Source of the DNA: Hippophae tibetana
Taxonomy: Eukaryota; Streptophyta; Magnoliopsida; Rosales; Elaeagnaceae
Reading direction: 5' to 3'
DNA length: 64,000 nucleotides
Assembly: GCA_037013495.1 (NCBI GenBank)
Contig: CM072810.1
Span: 103,444,898 to 103,508,897 of the forward strand
Shown here: positions 37,080-50,500 of the stretch, in pieces
How the letters are laid out: every line of letters starts with the position of its first letter
Position numbering within the stretch: the stretch's first letter is position 1
Program-made: the position numbers and the translations under genes
The notes under the pieces: model-generated
What the model saw: the letters and a program-made list of their open reading frames with translations, nothing else
Told to the model about the DNA's origin: nothing
The model's database searches: none

Positions 37080-39880
37080 TGTGGTTATATGATTAAGGGA
37101 ATTAGATCACTTGAGAATTGTTATTGCATTGATACATCACCTGCAATAACACGTAACCTAACTAACAATGATTCAACTATCTTATGGCACAAAAAGCTAG
37201 GTCACATGAATTTTAAAGATCTGGTTAGATTAAGTAAAACTTAGACTATACGTGGTTTACCTATTCTTCCAAAAATTGAAACACTTGTATATGGACTATG
37301 TCAATTAGGTAAACAAACTCGGATATCTTATAAGAAGATCAAGAGTATCAATACAAACAAAGTCTAGAATTGATACATATTAACCTCATGGATCCTATAA
37401 GAACCAAAAGTATTGGAGATAAGAAATATATTGTAGTTGCAGTCAATGGCTTTTCACGCTACACTTGGGTAGACTTTCTTAAAGATGAGTTAGATGCTTT
37501 TGAATTTTTCATCTCATATTGTATAAGAGTATAGATTGAAATATGTGACAAAATAGTAACCATAAAGAGACTGAGAACTGACCATGGAAAAGAGTTTGAA
37601 AATATCAAGTATGTTGACTTCTACAAAGAACACGATATCTTCCATGAATTCTATGCTTCTATCACATCTTAGCAAAATGGAGTAGTTGAAAGGAAAAATA
37701 GGATACTCTGTGATATGGTTAGAGTAATGATACATGTCAAGGGAGTCTCCAAAAGATTTTGGGCTAAAGCTATAAACATGGCATGTCTCATTACAAATTA
37801 TGTATGTCTTTGCCCAAGTATAAAACCAAACTCTTTATGAGATGTAGATAGATAAGAAACCCAATCTAAAATTTATGCATGTTTTCGGAAGTAAATGCTA
37901 CATATTTAGGGATTGAGAACAATTGGATAAGTTTGATTCAATAAGTGATGAATGTATATTTCTTGGTTATTCCTAAACATTAGAGCCTATAAAGTCTTTA
38001 ACTCTAGAACTAATGTTGTTATGGAGTCCATAAATGTAGTTATAGATGATGCATGTAAGCAGATTACAAGTGAAGAAGTTGATAATGAAATAAATATCAC
38101 AACACCTCAATTACCAATAACCAATGATACAATTGAAACAAAATAAGAGAAGCTTAAGGAAAGAGAAGAAAAGAAGGAAGAAGCATCAACCTCATCAATG
38201 ATAAATCAAACCCACACTTAAAAAAGTCATCCTATTAAGAATATAATTGGAGACCTTGATGTAACCATGGTAACAAGAAGAAGAAAAATAAGTAAGATAA
38301 CACATTTATGCTATATTTCTCAATTTGAACAAAAAAAATGTGAACGAATTTCTGAAGGATGAATTATGGATAAACACCATGTTGATGCGTTAGCTCAATT
38401 TGAAAGAAATCATGTGTGTATATTAGTACCTAAGCCTAAAAAAATGTCATTTGAACTAAATGATTGTTTAAAAATAAATATAATGAGCATTGCGTTGTTG
38501 TTAGAAATAATACTAAGTTGGTAGCTCAAGACTACACGCAAGTAGAATGAGCTAACTTTGATGAAACATTTGCACTTGTAGTTAGGTTAGAGTCACTTAG
38601 GACTTTACTTGACATTGCTTGTCACATGAAATTCAAATGATATAAAATGGATGTTAAGTTTGAATTTTTAAATAGATCTCTCGTACGTGGAATAACCAAA
38701 AGGATTTATTGATCCAAAATTTTCAAATAATGTTTACAAATTCAACAAAGTTATTTATGGTTTGAAACAAGCTCCTCAAACGTGGTATGTGATACTCATC
38801 AACTATCTCTCGAATAATATCTCTTGAACAAGGAATTTATTCGAGAGAAAGTTGATAAGACTCTATTCATCAAAAGGAGTAATGATGAGATCTTCATTAG
38901 TCAAATTTATGTAGATGATATAGTTTTTAGATCCACATCTACTAGACTAGTAGATGATTTTGTGCATGTTATGACAAATGAATTTGAAATATCCATGGTA
39001 GGTGAAATGACTTTCTTTCTTGGTTTCCAAATCAAACAATCTCATAATAATTTATTTATTTCTCAAACAAAGTACACTTGCAACCTTGTTAAAAGATTTG
39101 GCCTTGAGACTAATAGGTCATTAAGGACTCATTTAGGTATAACACAAAAATTACAAAGGATACTCATGATAAAAGTATTGATCAAACCCTTTACAAGAGT
39201 ATGATAGGTAGTTTACTTTACTTTACTGCAAGTAGATCTAACATATGTCTTAACATTGGTATGTATGCATTATCAAGCTAAGGAATCACACTTAGAAAAT
39301 GTAAAGAGAATCGTCAGTGTATTTTAGAAACAAGTAATTATGGTCTATATTTTACTACTAACACTACTTGTGAAGTAAGTGGTTATACAGATACCGACTA
39401 GACAGGTAACTAAGATGATAGGAAGAACACATTAGGTGGTTGCTTCTACATTAGGAACAACATAGTAACTTATATCATTTAAAAGTAGAACTCTATCTCA
39501 CTATCTATAATTGAGACGAAATACATTGCTACAAGAAGTGCTTCTTGCATACAAATGATTTGGATGAAAAACATGCTCAAGGACTACGGTTAACCATAAG
39601 GTATATTTCCCTTATATTGTGGTTACTCTAGTGTTATATGCATTTCTAAGAACTCATTTCAACATTATAGAACTAAGCACATTGACATTAGGCATCACTT
39701 TATTTGAGAATTAATTGAAGAGAAAATAATAATACTTGAGTTTGTATCTACTAAGAGACAACTAACTGACATATTCATAACACTTAAAAGATTTGAGTCA
39801 CTTAGGAGTGTCTTGGGAATCTTTCTCAAATTGAATTCCAAATTTTATTCAAAAAAAGAAGAAGAAGAAAAAGAAAGAAG
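37080..39880 (+). mobile_element. Degenerate Ty1/copia pol region (+), no LTRs identified
   Basis: Stop-ridden plus-strand copia polyprotein in order. The pre-integrase zinc finger has LWHKKLGHMNFKDL near 37180. In the integrase near 37380-37720 the first catalytic Asp position reads HINLMDP (Asp to Asn), while RTDHG.EF and QNGVVERKNR are kept. The reverse transcriptase has YGLKQAPQTWY near 38755 and YVDDI near 38910. RNase H lies near 39370-39560, with a terminal [16 protein letters not shown] motif near 39670-39710. A purine run at 39849-39880 could be the polypurine tract. Gag and protease are absent. The wording resembles the Sirevirus-type copia branch, but that is only an impression. 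Confidence 0.8.
38824..39204 (+). pseudogene. Copia reverse transcriptase fragment with YVDDI
   Basis: A 126-codon open stretch of the copia relic. It contains KVDKTLFIKR, the catalytic YVDDIVF motif (residues ~37-43), and EFEISMVGEMTFFLGFQIKQ, all standard for the second half of copia reverse transcriptase. It is an isolated remnant with no intact upstream frame. Confidence 0.85.
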
Positions 39881-40220
39881 TATAATTCTTATCTGGCCAA
39901 TAAGGTATTGGACTTATTCAACACTTACATACATAGAACCATATTTTTTTGTGACTTAACTCATTTTGATATTTATTGTATAAATGATTCTAAAACTTTG
40001 ACTTATGCATACACATATTCTTGTACATGTATAATCAATGTTGACATAAACTTATTTACATACTCATGGACACACATGTATGTTATGCTTGAAGTTTATG
40101 AATTCTTTAGAAAGACTCTATGACTTTAATTAATCTTGACTGTAAAATTATGTTGAGTTATATTTCTTACGTTCTAAAATTTTACCATAAAGAGGCACAA
40201 AATATTGAGAGGGCTATCGA
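39881..40220. other. Flank of copia relic, possible LTR remnant
   Basis: The sequence immediately after the polypurine-like run could be a decayed LTR, but no second copy is present in the window to confirm it. The 71-codon ORF at 39908-40123 has no recognisable domain. Confidence 0.35.
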
Positions 40221-40221
40221 T

Positions 40222-40580
40222 TAGGGGTGTCCATAAACCGGACCAGACTGGATCAAACTGTAAAACCGAACCAAACCGGACTGAACGGTTTTACAAATCA
40301 AACGTTCCGGTCCAGTTTGTACTAATTTTAAACCATTCGAACCGGACTAGACCGGTTTAATAATATATTAAAATTTTCACATTATTCTTCATTAAATGTA
40401 TAAAAAATCGAACCAAATTGGAAATCAAATCGGACCGAACCGTTTTATAAATCAAACGGTCCGGTCCGGTTTTTATTACTTAAAACCGTTTCAAACGGTT
40501 CGATCCGAGTAATATAAATAGTCTGATCCGATTAAAGTGTTTTAACCAAAATCGGACCGGACCGGACCGTTAGACACCAC
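40222..40580. repeat. CCGGACCG-rich element with short inverted ends
   Basis: The ends AGGGGTGTCC (from ~40222) and AGACACCACT (to ~40580) are imperfect inverted repeats. The interior is dense in CCGGACCG/CGGTCCGG/AAACCGTTT words on both strands, so it is strongly self-complementary. Elements of this composition are dispersed in many plant genomes. It is non-coding and probably a MITE-type element. Confidence 0.6.
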
Positions 40581-40589
40581 TACTACCGA

Positions 40590-41765
40590 TTGTAATGTGT
40601 TAAGCTACCACAATAAAAGAAGAAGGCTACCTCACAACTAGTATGAAAGTTATTATGTTAGGTTTATGACTTATGCATAAAAAAATGAAAAGTTGTGCAA
40701 AAAGATATTGCTTATAAAACTTGTACTTGACATGCACAAAAATAAAAGTTCCCATAAAGTCAATTATAATTTCATATGGTAGGTGATAAAGAGCACAAAA
40801 ATAAAACATATATATTTAATCATATGCCTCGTTTATAAAATAAAGATAAAAAAAAAATTAAGTTCTCCTTTGGTAGATATATTTTATTTTGTAAGATTGA
40901 ATAGTCAATTACAATTTTATATGATACATGATAATTTTTATTTTGAGTCTTTCTTGATTTATTATAAATGACTTAATTGGCATATTAATGGAGTTTAAAC
41001 ATGTATATTATTTTTAAATAAATTTTAATATGTTATTAAATATGTGAAGTGTGTTTGTCTGTCTCTTCTACTATTCTTACCTATTTATACAATAAATAAG
41101 AAAAAATTGAATAAAAAAATAAGTTCTTAATTGGTTATGTGCTTGTTTATGATTAAATAAGTTTAATACATTATCTAGTTATTTATGAAAATTTAAAAAA
41201 TAAAAATAAAAATAAAAATTTGTTTATTTACATCTTATTCTTATTTATTAATTATTTAATTGGTTTATAGTTAAAGAATTATAGGACTTAGAAGGAGTTT
41301 AAATCATATTATACTTTTGCATTAATATATTTTTATAATGAGGGTGTTTCATTATTTTACTTTCATATTTTATGTTGTTATACATTTAGAGAAATAACAT
41401 ATTTAGAGTAAGAATGATTTATATTATTTTGTTTTATGTTAAGCTTGATTGGTAAGAATGTTTTACATCATTTTAATATGTTAAGCTTAATTGGTACAAA
41501 TACATACAATACACTATATGATTGTTTTATACAATTTACTTATTTTCTGTAGACTAAATTAATGTACAATGAAACTTTTATGCCAAGTTGTCGTATGATT
41601 TGTTTATGTTATTTTAGTTATTTATAAATTTGTTAATTTACAGGATGAATTCATCGGACTATAAGATAGTTCCATTATTGAATCGAGGACATCAATGTAA
41701 TTTTATATTATTCTTATGAGTGTTATGTAATGAGTAAGATGTTTGACACGTGAAAACAAAAAATG
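40590..41765. other. AT-rich intergenic DNA, nothing recognised
   Basis: No coding or repeat signature beyond low complexity. Confidence 0.45.
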
Positions 41766-41769
41766 TAAA

Positions 41770-42330
41770 GTTTGTAAAAATTATGAATGTTTGTTATTTT
41801 TGTGGATAAAAAATATTTGTATAATTTTTTTTAAGTTTACTATCAAGTCTATCTAAGAAATTACAATAAACGTCACAATTTTAAATAGTTATACTTCAGT
41901 TAAATTTTTTATAATTATTATATATATTATTATGTTCATACATTTAATAGCCCAGATACACAAAAATTAAAATTATTTTTTATGTTAAAATATTTATTTA
42001 AATTCGAATTAATTTATAAAATTATAAATTAAACATTTCTTGAATGTACCGAATTGGTCTATCCAAAGCTGTACGTTTTTTTTTTCGTGGAAATGAATTA
42101 AAGTAAAAGTAATTGATTAATATTATTACAGCTTGTTTTTCATGTACATAAATTAAGATAAAGATAATTAGTTAATATTATCGCATTTTTAATTTAAATA
42201 ATATTTAATTTTATATTTATTAATTTATTTTATGTTTATATAGCTTCTTTTTAATTTAAAATCTTATATATTTAAATAAAATAATTTTAGTAATTATTTA
42301 GATTTAATTATCAAATGTTAAAAAAATTAC
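41770..42330. repeat. Dispersed repeat, copy D
   Basis: The first part resembles the start of duplication copies A/B (GTTCATACATTTAATA...AAAATATTTATTTAAATT). The part after ~42095 resembles 36870-37080 (ATGAATTAA.GTAAA...AATTGATTAATATTAT). It contains its own ~55 bp tandem repeat at 42090-42195. So pieces of the 34-37 kb repeat block recur here. Confidence 0.55.
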
Positions 42331-43155
42331 TTTTATTAAACTTGTATTTAATCTATTTTTTCTAAGATTTGTTTCGTAAATGTGTAATTACGAGAAATTT
42401 ATTAAAAATTGTTTTGGATACTACTTATGATAATCTTAAAAATTATAAAAATAGAATAAAAATTCGTAACTAAGATATATTAGAACAATATCCTATAAAA
42501 GATAACATAAGAATGAATTTATATTTAAACGTTCAGTTTTTATAGTAGAAAGTTAGGTGCTCTAGTGATTTGATAATTTTTCTCTTAAATAATAACTGTG
42601 ATCTAAATTATTTAGATTTAAAAATATTATATATTATTTTTAATTTTTATATTTTATATTTACACGCAATATCTGGTTAATTTATTTAAGTTATTAAATT
42701 ATAAATTAATAAAATTTGAAAATAACATATTCATCTTTTTTTTTCTACGTTAATTAGGTATACTTGTAAAATTTAAAAATATAATACTGAAACAAAATAT
42801 TAAAATTAAAAATAACATTTTTAATTTAATGGTATTTTTAATTTTCAAGAACCTTCTGTTTAATTTTCTTCAAGTGGGAAAAAGATAGGTTCACTTTGTG
42901 ATTTGGTGTACATTACTTCTTCAAATGAGACTAACTATTGTTTGATACATAGCGAATTTGTCATACTTTATTTTTCTATTTTTATCATAATAATTTATAA
43001 ATAATAATTTTATTTAATAAAAATTACATTTAATTATAACTAATTATAATTCATATATCATATATTTTTATTTTAACAATAACAAAAATAGATACGGAGA
43101 CAAAAACATTACCCATGAAAAATACATGCATATAAATTCCACATACCAATTAGTC
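42331..43155. other. AT-rich DNA downstream of the arabinogalactan protein gene
   Basis: Presumed 3' flank of the minus-strand gene at 43156-43599. No other feature recognised. Confidence 0.4.
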
Positions 43156-43599
43156 TTATACTAAGCAAATTAAGGAAAGCAAACTCAAAAGCATAACAAA
43201 ATTTAGAGACCCATACGAAGCTAAAGAAGTTGAAGAAGAAGAAGAAGCTGGCAAAAACCCAGATGGTGGAAAAGCCAATTGAGGAGTAGGAGCCTTAAAA
43301 GCATCTGGATTTGGAGGGCTTAGACTTGATGGAATAATAGGGAGTGATGATTGAGATGGAGAAAGTGGTTCAGCACCTGGTGTTGGAAACAAAGGAGTAA
43401 TATTGCCAGGTGATAAAGCTGGAGAAGACAAAGGAGCAATTGGTAACAAAGCAGGTGAAGCTGAAATAGTTGAAATCTTCATGATATCAATCTCAGTTGC
43501 CAAACACATTGCAAAATGACAAGTTGTAAACACCATGAAAAACATTAACAAGAATGACCCAAAAGAAGCCATTAAATGATTATTTGATAATGAAATCAT
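43156..43599 (-). CDS. Classical arabinogalactan protein, GPI-anchored (AGP25/26/27-like)
   Basis: Single exon, 147 residues from the ATG at 43599, or 138 from a second in-frame ATG at 43572. An N-terminal hydrophobic signal peptide (MASFGSFLLMFFMVFTTC) precedes a Pro/Ala/Ser/Thr-rich body. That body holds many SP and AP dipeptides (TISASPALLPIAP, SSPALSPGNITPLFPTPG, SSLSPPNPDAFKAPTP), which are sites for prolyl hydroxylation and arabinogalactan attachment. The C-terminus has a small-residue/Ser stretch then a hydrophobic tail (FVMLLSLLSLICLV) typical of GPI attachment. The PNPDAF and FPTPG motifs are those of the AGP25/26/27 type. The product is predicted at the outer face of the plasma membrane and in the cell wall. 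MASFG gives the better signal peptide, so I favour 43572 as a likely start, though both are possible. Confidence 0.85.
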   Translation of the reverse strand: MISLSNNHLMASFGSFLLMFFMVFTTCHFAMCLATEIDIMKISTISASPALLPIAPLSSPALSPGNITPLFPTPGAEPLSPSQSSLPIIPSSLSPPNPDAFKAPTPQLAFPPSGFLPASSSSSTSLASYGSLNFVMLLSLLSLICLV

Positions 43600-43636
43600 C
43601 AGTTATCTTATGAGTAGGAACTTTAATAATGGAAGG

Positions 43637-43643
43637 ATATATA
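43637..43643 (-). promoter_or_regulatory. TATA box of the arabinogalactan protein gene
   Basis: On the minus strand TATATAT lies 38-44 bp upstream of the ATG at 43599 and ~70 bp upstream of that at 43572. A normal TATA-to-start distance of ~30 bp would put the transcript start at about 43605. That leaves a very short leader for the first ATG and supports use of the second. Confidence 0.5.
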
Positions 43644-44015
43644 AAACTAGGTATAAAAGTTACAGGGAGGACTGTGTACGGTTCATTATTGGTTTATAAA
43701 GTTGTATTGAAAAAAAAGTTGTAGTGGGGTATTACAGCTCTTCATGTTTTGCTAAGAGACAAAGGTTGATTTGTGATTTTCTTTAATAGCAGGTGAGTAT
43801 GTACATTATTTTTTTGTATTAATTATTTATGAATATTAAAATTAGGCAGGGGAAGTTTGTCTTGATGTTAATTAGGTTCAAGTTTTCGGTGGTAATTCAT
43901 TACTATAAAACTGTCATGTTTCGCTACTTTATTAAAAACTAAAATAAAATTTGAATATTTCCAGTTTTTGAAAAAATTGTTTTTTTTTTTCAAATTTCGC
44001 CGATTTAAGCAAACT

Positions 44016-47000
44016 GATCCGATATTATTGTAGTTTTTATATATATGCAGTTTTTTTTTTTTTACTGTAATGTACATATTGAGAGAGATAAAACATAGGA
44101 TCAGCTGAAATATTACTTTACAGGATTAAGCTAATTTTCTTAAGGAATCTGCACTTTCTTTACGCTTTTGTTTTTTAATTCCTAGTTTTCAGTGTGGCCC
44201 TCATTGTAATATTATGCTTAAGGCAACATAATTGCAATTTTGCTTTGGTTAATATTTAATAGGAAGATGACATATAAGTAATCCAGATTATTAAATTAGC
44301 GTGGTTTATTTTTTTTTATATATTTTTTAAAAAGTGTCTTTCATGGCTAGTTATTTAGTTTTTTTAAAAATAGATTATTTTAAGATAAATAATAATTTTT
44401 TAATAAAATATTATTTTTTACTATCAAATTATTAAAATGTAATAAAATATGAGATATTAATAACTGTAAAAATGAAATTTAGTATAAAATTATTTAAAAA
44501 AAATTAACAATAATAATATTTAATAAAAAATTATTTAAATACATATTTTTATTTTTTAAAAATAAAATATTAAAATAAAAAAATTTAATTGCATAATATA
44601 ACTTCCATTTATATATGAATTTTTATTTTTAACCCAGAAAAAATATATGTTTATTTTTTTATAATTTGAATAAATATGTGTTTTTTTAGTATTGTACAAA
44701 AATAAACATATTTTTAAGATGGATTAAAAGTGAAATCATGTTAAATAATTATGTCATTTATACATATATTGGAAATAAAAATAGTGATAATATAACCAAA
44801 TATTAAAACAAATAAAATTTGTGATTTTTTTTCATATTAATCATCATTTTATCCTTGTTAAATAATTAAATTTTAATTGTATTTTAATCATATGACATAA
44901 AAATAGTATTTTAAAAAACATTATTAAAATATTATTATTTACCTTTAATTGATCAAATTTTTTAAAATTCATATACTAAAAAATATATTTTTGAATTTGA
45001 TGGACTAAATGCATACTAAATCTTAATTTGAGAGATTTTAATGATACTGTGTTCTATATTTAATAATAGTTAAAGAATGTCAATAACACATAAATTTAAT
45101 TCTAAATAATAATTTTTTATATATTTTTGTTATATATTTTCTATTAGTATTAATGATTTATTCAATCTTCATCTATTACACTTTTTTTTATATAAAAATA
45201 AAATATTAAGATAAATTTATTTTACTACATCTCAATATCTTTATTAAATGTAATAATCTCTCCAATTTTAAAGTCCATATATTTATTTACATTTTAACTT
45301 TAAGTTTAGAGACTTGTTTAGGTAAATAATTGGGGGTGGGGGAAAAAGGAAAAAACTTTACCCACTTCAAGCAAAATGGGATTTTTTCTTTCTTTCTTTT
45401 ACTGGAAAAAGATGAATCCAAAATATATCTTGCGCTTTCTCAATGTTGGGTTCGAATCCAAGTCTGAGTCAAGAAGCAGAAAGTAACTTCCTATGGTAGT
45501 AGTCAGTATATATACATAAATTTTTAGAGGAAGAATATACTCAAAAATCTTATTCTACCTATATTTTTAGATTTTCTCTCCTACACAAATCCTCTGTGTT
45601 TTCTCTCTCTCTCTCTCTAAAATCATAGCTATTAGTATTATAATTAAGGTAATTTGGTAGTAAATATCCTATATTTATTCTCTACAATAATTTAGTTCTA
45701 TTAAAAAAGTTACTATATAATAACAAATAATTATTTTTATTTTTATTATTTTTTATTATAATTTATTGAAGTTATAATAGTCACTATAGTTAAAGTATTA
45801 TATTTATTTTTGTTTAGTTATTTTTTTTATAACAATATGATTAAATTATTACAAAAAAATAAATACATAATTTAAATATTATTTATATAAAAAATAAAAA
45901 ATCTTGAAAATATTTTTCTCTAAAGTTAAATTATTTTCCCAATTTTATGTTATACTTCGTAAGGGTATTCCAAAGTTGATATCAATAAAGAAAAATAAAT
46001 TGTTATTTGAAAATCGCTCGATAAAAAACTCTTTGCTTTTGTTAATTTTTAAGAGTAAAAGGATTTTATTATTATTTAATTTTTAAGGTTGTTATAAAAA
46101 TTTAATTTAAATTTTTTGTTATTTTTATACTATTAAATTTTATAAATGTTACAAAAATACCATAAACTTATTTTTGTTACTTCTATATCATTAAAATTTA
46201 CACCTTATAAAAATATCATCTACATACATATATTTTTTTATTAACTCTCGTTAATTGATTGAGTTTGATAATATTTTTATAACATTTGTAAAATTTAATA
46301 GTGTAAAAGTAATAATAAAATATAATTTTATAATGATTTTACAACAAATTTTTAAATTTGATGGTAGAGAAAATTTATTTACTATCTTTTAATGGTTTCC
46401 TTGTCTCAATGACTAACTTCCTTATCCTCCTCATGTTTCGGCCAATTTGGGCTTGAACTTGGGATAGGGCTAGTCTAAATAGAAGTAGACATTTTTAAAA
46501 GCCACGCTATTTTCGAAACGTGCTCGTTTGATAATAATTCTCTTTTAATTTTCAAATTTGATATTTTAGTTCAAAATTATAAATTTTATTTAAATTGAAT
46601 TTTATATATTTTCTTCTAAACTTATAGTCCAATTATACATGATTTCATTAACAACCATCTATTAGAATGTATCATTAATGTTTCACTTCTTTTCAAAGAA
46701 TACTCTACTTCAAATCATCACACCCATTGATCTTTTTATTAACATTTTACGTCACTCGTCCGAAGACTCTAAAATCAAAGTTTCAATTAAGAAATCAGTT
46801 TGGAATTTAGCAACAAAAATATTGAAATTTATTAATAGAATATTATAATTTTTTTAAATTTAATTGTAAAACCAATTAATTATGACTTATACGTTGAAAA
46901 ATAAATAAATTCTTAACAAGTATTAAAAAATCTTTTGACATTAAAATTTTGCTTATTTTTGTAAGATGCAAATGGAGCTACACTGTGGCAAGCTTTAGAT

Positions 47001-47480
47001 TGGTTTTATTTTGAATTTTAAAAATAAAAATCAAAACCAATATAATCCATCCTTAATGAGTTGCACCTCGATGACATGAAATTAATTTGCACATATATAT
47101 AGAATATCTGATATAAAAATACTATTATAAATACATAAATAACGTAAAAAACCAATATAATTTATGTTTATTTTTTAAGAAATTACAACTAAACCATGTT
47201 AATAATATGCATAAAACAAACCATGTCGATCAACAATGATTATTCTTATAAATTATGGGTAGTTAATATAAGTAAATATCATTAATTAATCTAAGTTTTA
47301 TTTTTTCTTCATATATACCATTAATTTTTAAAAATATTAGATTTAATAGCAATTATCTTTTTTTAAATAACATAAGTACTATTTTAAAAAAAAAAAATAT
47401 TTAGATAAATAACTCATCTATACTATTTCAGATTATTGATTATACATTATAATTTTTCGTCCGTTTTTCAAATATTTTTC
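44016..47480. repeat. ~3.5 kb tandem segmental duplication, copy 1
   Basis: It aligns in order with 47576-51080. Long shared blocks include AGGATTAAGCT.ATTTTCTTAAGGAATCTGCACTTTCTTTA near 44120 and 47670. Others are the TATA/leader block near 45.5 and 49.5 kb, TTTCGGCCAATTTGGGCTT near 46437 and 50043, and CACTCGTCCGAAGACTCTAAAATCAAAG near 46752 and 50370 (cited in pieces). No transposon protein is seen. The copy begins immediately upstream of the arabinogalactan gene's promoter. Confidence 0.9.
45507..45515 (+). promoter_or_regulatory. Promoter-like TATA box followed by CT-rich leader (copy 1)
   Basis: TATATATAC at 45507-45515 is followed ~85 bp on by a (TC)n tract (45601-45619), an arrangement seen at plant transcription starts. 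The block is conserved in the sister copy (49499-49507), more so than its surroundings. No convincing coding ORF follows. The 60-codon ORF at 45904-46086 lacks any recognisable domain. Confidence 0.4.
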
Positions 47481-47575
47481 TCCCACCTTGGATAGATATA
47501 TTTTAAATTTCAACTACCACATCTTACAATAAAAATGAATGTTTATTGTTTTAAAAAAATATATAGAATATGAAG

Positions 47576-50500
47576 GAGATCGATTTATATTATTGTAGTT
47601 TTTATATGCATTTTTGAACGTTATGTACATATTGAGAGATAAAACATAGGATCAACTGAAATATTAATTCACAGGATTAAGCTTATTTTCTTAAGGAATC
47701 TGCACTTTCTTTATGTTTTTTGTTTTTTAACTCGTAGTTTCCAGTGTGGCCCTATTATGTTTAAGGCAACATAATTGCAATTTTGCTTTGGTTAATATTT
47801 AATAGGAAGATGGCATATAACTAATCCAGATTATTAAATTAGTGTTATTTAATTTTTTATATTTTAAAAAATGTCTTTTATAGCTATTTATTTAGTTTTT
47901 AAAAAATAGATTAATTAAAAATAAATAATATTATTTTAATAATTTTTAATTAAAATATTATGTTTACTATCAATTTATTATAATGTAATAAAACACGAAT
48001 TATTAATAAGTATAAAAGTGAAATTTAGTATAAAATTGTTTAATAAAAGATTCAACAATAATAATATTCTAATAAAATTAATAAAATATTAAAATAAAAT
48101 TATTTAATTACATGACATAACTTTTTAAATTTCATTTGTAACCCACGATGAAAAAATATTGTTCATTTTTCTTATAATTTAAATTAACATATATTTTTTA
48201 GTGTTATAGGAAAATGAACATATATATTTTTTATTAGTATATTAAAAATGGAATCATATTAAATAATTTGATCATTTATGTACGGAAGTCAAATAAAAAT
48301 AGTGATAATAACGGTTTTAATTACGTTTTAATCAAGTAACATAAAAATAATATTTAATAAAATTTATACTAAAATAATATTATTTATTTTTAATTTAACA
48401 ATTCTTCAAAATTAATAGACTAAAAAATATATTTTTAAATTTGATGTAACTAATGCACCCACTTAATTTGAGGGAGTCTAGTAATACTCTATTATCTATT
48501 TAATAATAGTTATATAATGTATATAACACATATATTTAAATCTACGTGTTCAAGAATAAAGTGTTTTTAATTTTCAAAATAATTTAACATATAATACAGT
48601 ATAAAAAAAATGTGAATTTAGGTTAAATTTACATGACATTAGTATTTATAATAATACTTATTACATTTTATATTTGGCATAGTTGTCTGTAATCATGATA
48701 TATATGTCCCCAGAATTGCAAATGGGTTTTTAATTTTTTTTTATAATTAAATTAATTATCATTTATTTATTTTTGTTAACTAAAGCAAAAGGGATTAGAA
48801 ACAGCAAAGTAAAATATTTTTCTCTTCAATTTAAATATTTAAAAAATAAATGTTGTTCAGCTCAATATTAATTAAAAAATAAATAAAAACCTCAATATTA
48901 GTGTCACAGTTTCGTCCCTCTATCTAACAAACTAACACTGTTATTTTAACTAACCAAAATGATTGAGATGAATATTTTTTTGTCCATGTCTTGAAAAATA
49001 ATAATAATAAAATACAACTAGTTGTAACTATGTGAGAAAATGTCACTTGTCTCAACATTGATATTACAATTTTAATTTTATTTTTCAACTAAGTTTTATT
49101 ACACTTCACATCACACATGATGAGATGAGAAGATAACGTTTCACATTTTAGTTAACATTTCAATTATTTGATATTAAAAGATTATTTATGGTTAAATTTT
49201 TTATAATTTATCAATAAATATAACTATTTTGACACGAATAATTTAACCGTAAGTTTAGAGACTTGTTTGGGTGAATAATTGGGGGGTAAAAAAGTAAACT
49301 TTACCCCTTCAGACAAAATGGGATTTTGTTTTTGTCTTTTTTTCTTTTTCTTTCTCTTATTCTTTTTGTTTTTTTTTTCTTTTACTGGAAAAGGATGAAT
49401 CCAAAATTTATCTTGGGCTTTCTCAATGTTGGATTCGAATCTTAATTTTATAAATAGATTTTTTTTTTAATACTATGATAGTACAGATCCAGAGTCAGTA
49501 TATATACATAAATTTTTAGAGGAAGAATATACTCAAAAAATCTCAATCTACCTATATTTTTAGTTTTTCTCTCCCACACAAATTTTCTTTGTGTTTTTAT
49601 CTCTCCAAAATCATAGTATTAGTATTATAATTAAGATAATTTTATATTTATTTTTTATAATAATTTAGTCTTATTATTATTAAAAAAATCATTACACAAT
49701 AATAAATATTTTTTTTAAATTTTGTTTAGTTATAATAATTTGTATCTGATATAGTTAAAAAAATTATATTTATTCTTGTATAGTCACTTTTTAATAACAA
49801 TCAAACTAAGTTTAATATTATTTTTGTAATATTTATAAAATTTAATGATATGAAGTAATAATAAAAATTTTGATAATATTTTTGTAATGTTTATAAAAAT
49901 TTTAATTATAAAAAATAATAAAATAAAATTTCATAATGATTTTACAACAAATTTTAAAATTTGATGGGAGAGAAAATTTATTTACTCATCCCTTAATGGT
50001 TTCCTTATCTCAATGACTAACCTTCCTTATCCCTCCTCCATGTTTCGGCCAATTTGGGCTTCAACTTGGGATTGGGCTTGTCTAAATAGAAGCAAACATT
50101 TTTAAAAGCCACGCTATTTTTGAAACATGCTCGTATGATAATAATTATCTTTTAATTTTCAAATTTGATATTTTAGTTCAAAATTATAAATTTTATTAAA
50201 GATTTTGAAATTGAATTTTATATATTTACTTCGGAAATTTATAGTCCAATTTTACATTATTTCATTGACAACCATCTATTAGAATGTATCATTAATGTTT
50301 CACAATTCTTCAAATAATACTCTAGTTCAAATCATCACACCCATTGATCTTTTTATAAACATTTTACATCACTCGTCCGAAGACTCTAAAATCAAAGTTC
50401 AATTAAGAAATAAGTGTGGAATTTAGCAACAAAAATATTGAAATTCGTTAACAGAATATTATAATTTTTAAAATTTAATTGCAAAACCAATTAATTATGA

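Noticed and set aside
37514..37735. A minus-strand ORF of 73 codons
   Set aside because: It is the shadow of the degenerate plus-strand copia integrase.
45904..46086. A 60-codon ORF after the duplicated TATA block
   Set aside because: Lys/Leu/Phe-rich reading of AT-rich DNA without a domain, and I see no matching ORF in the sister copy.
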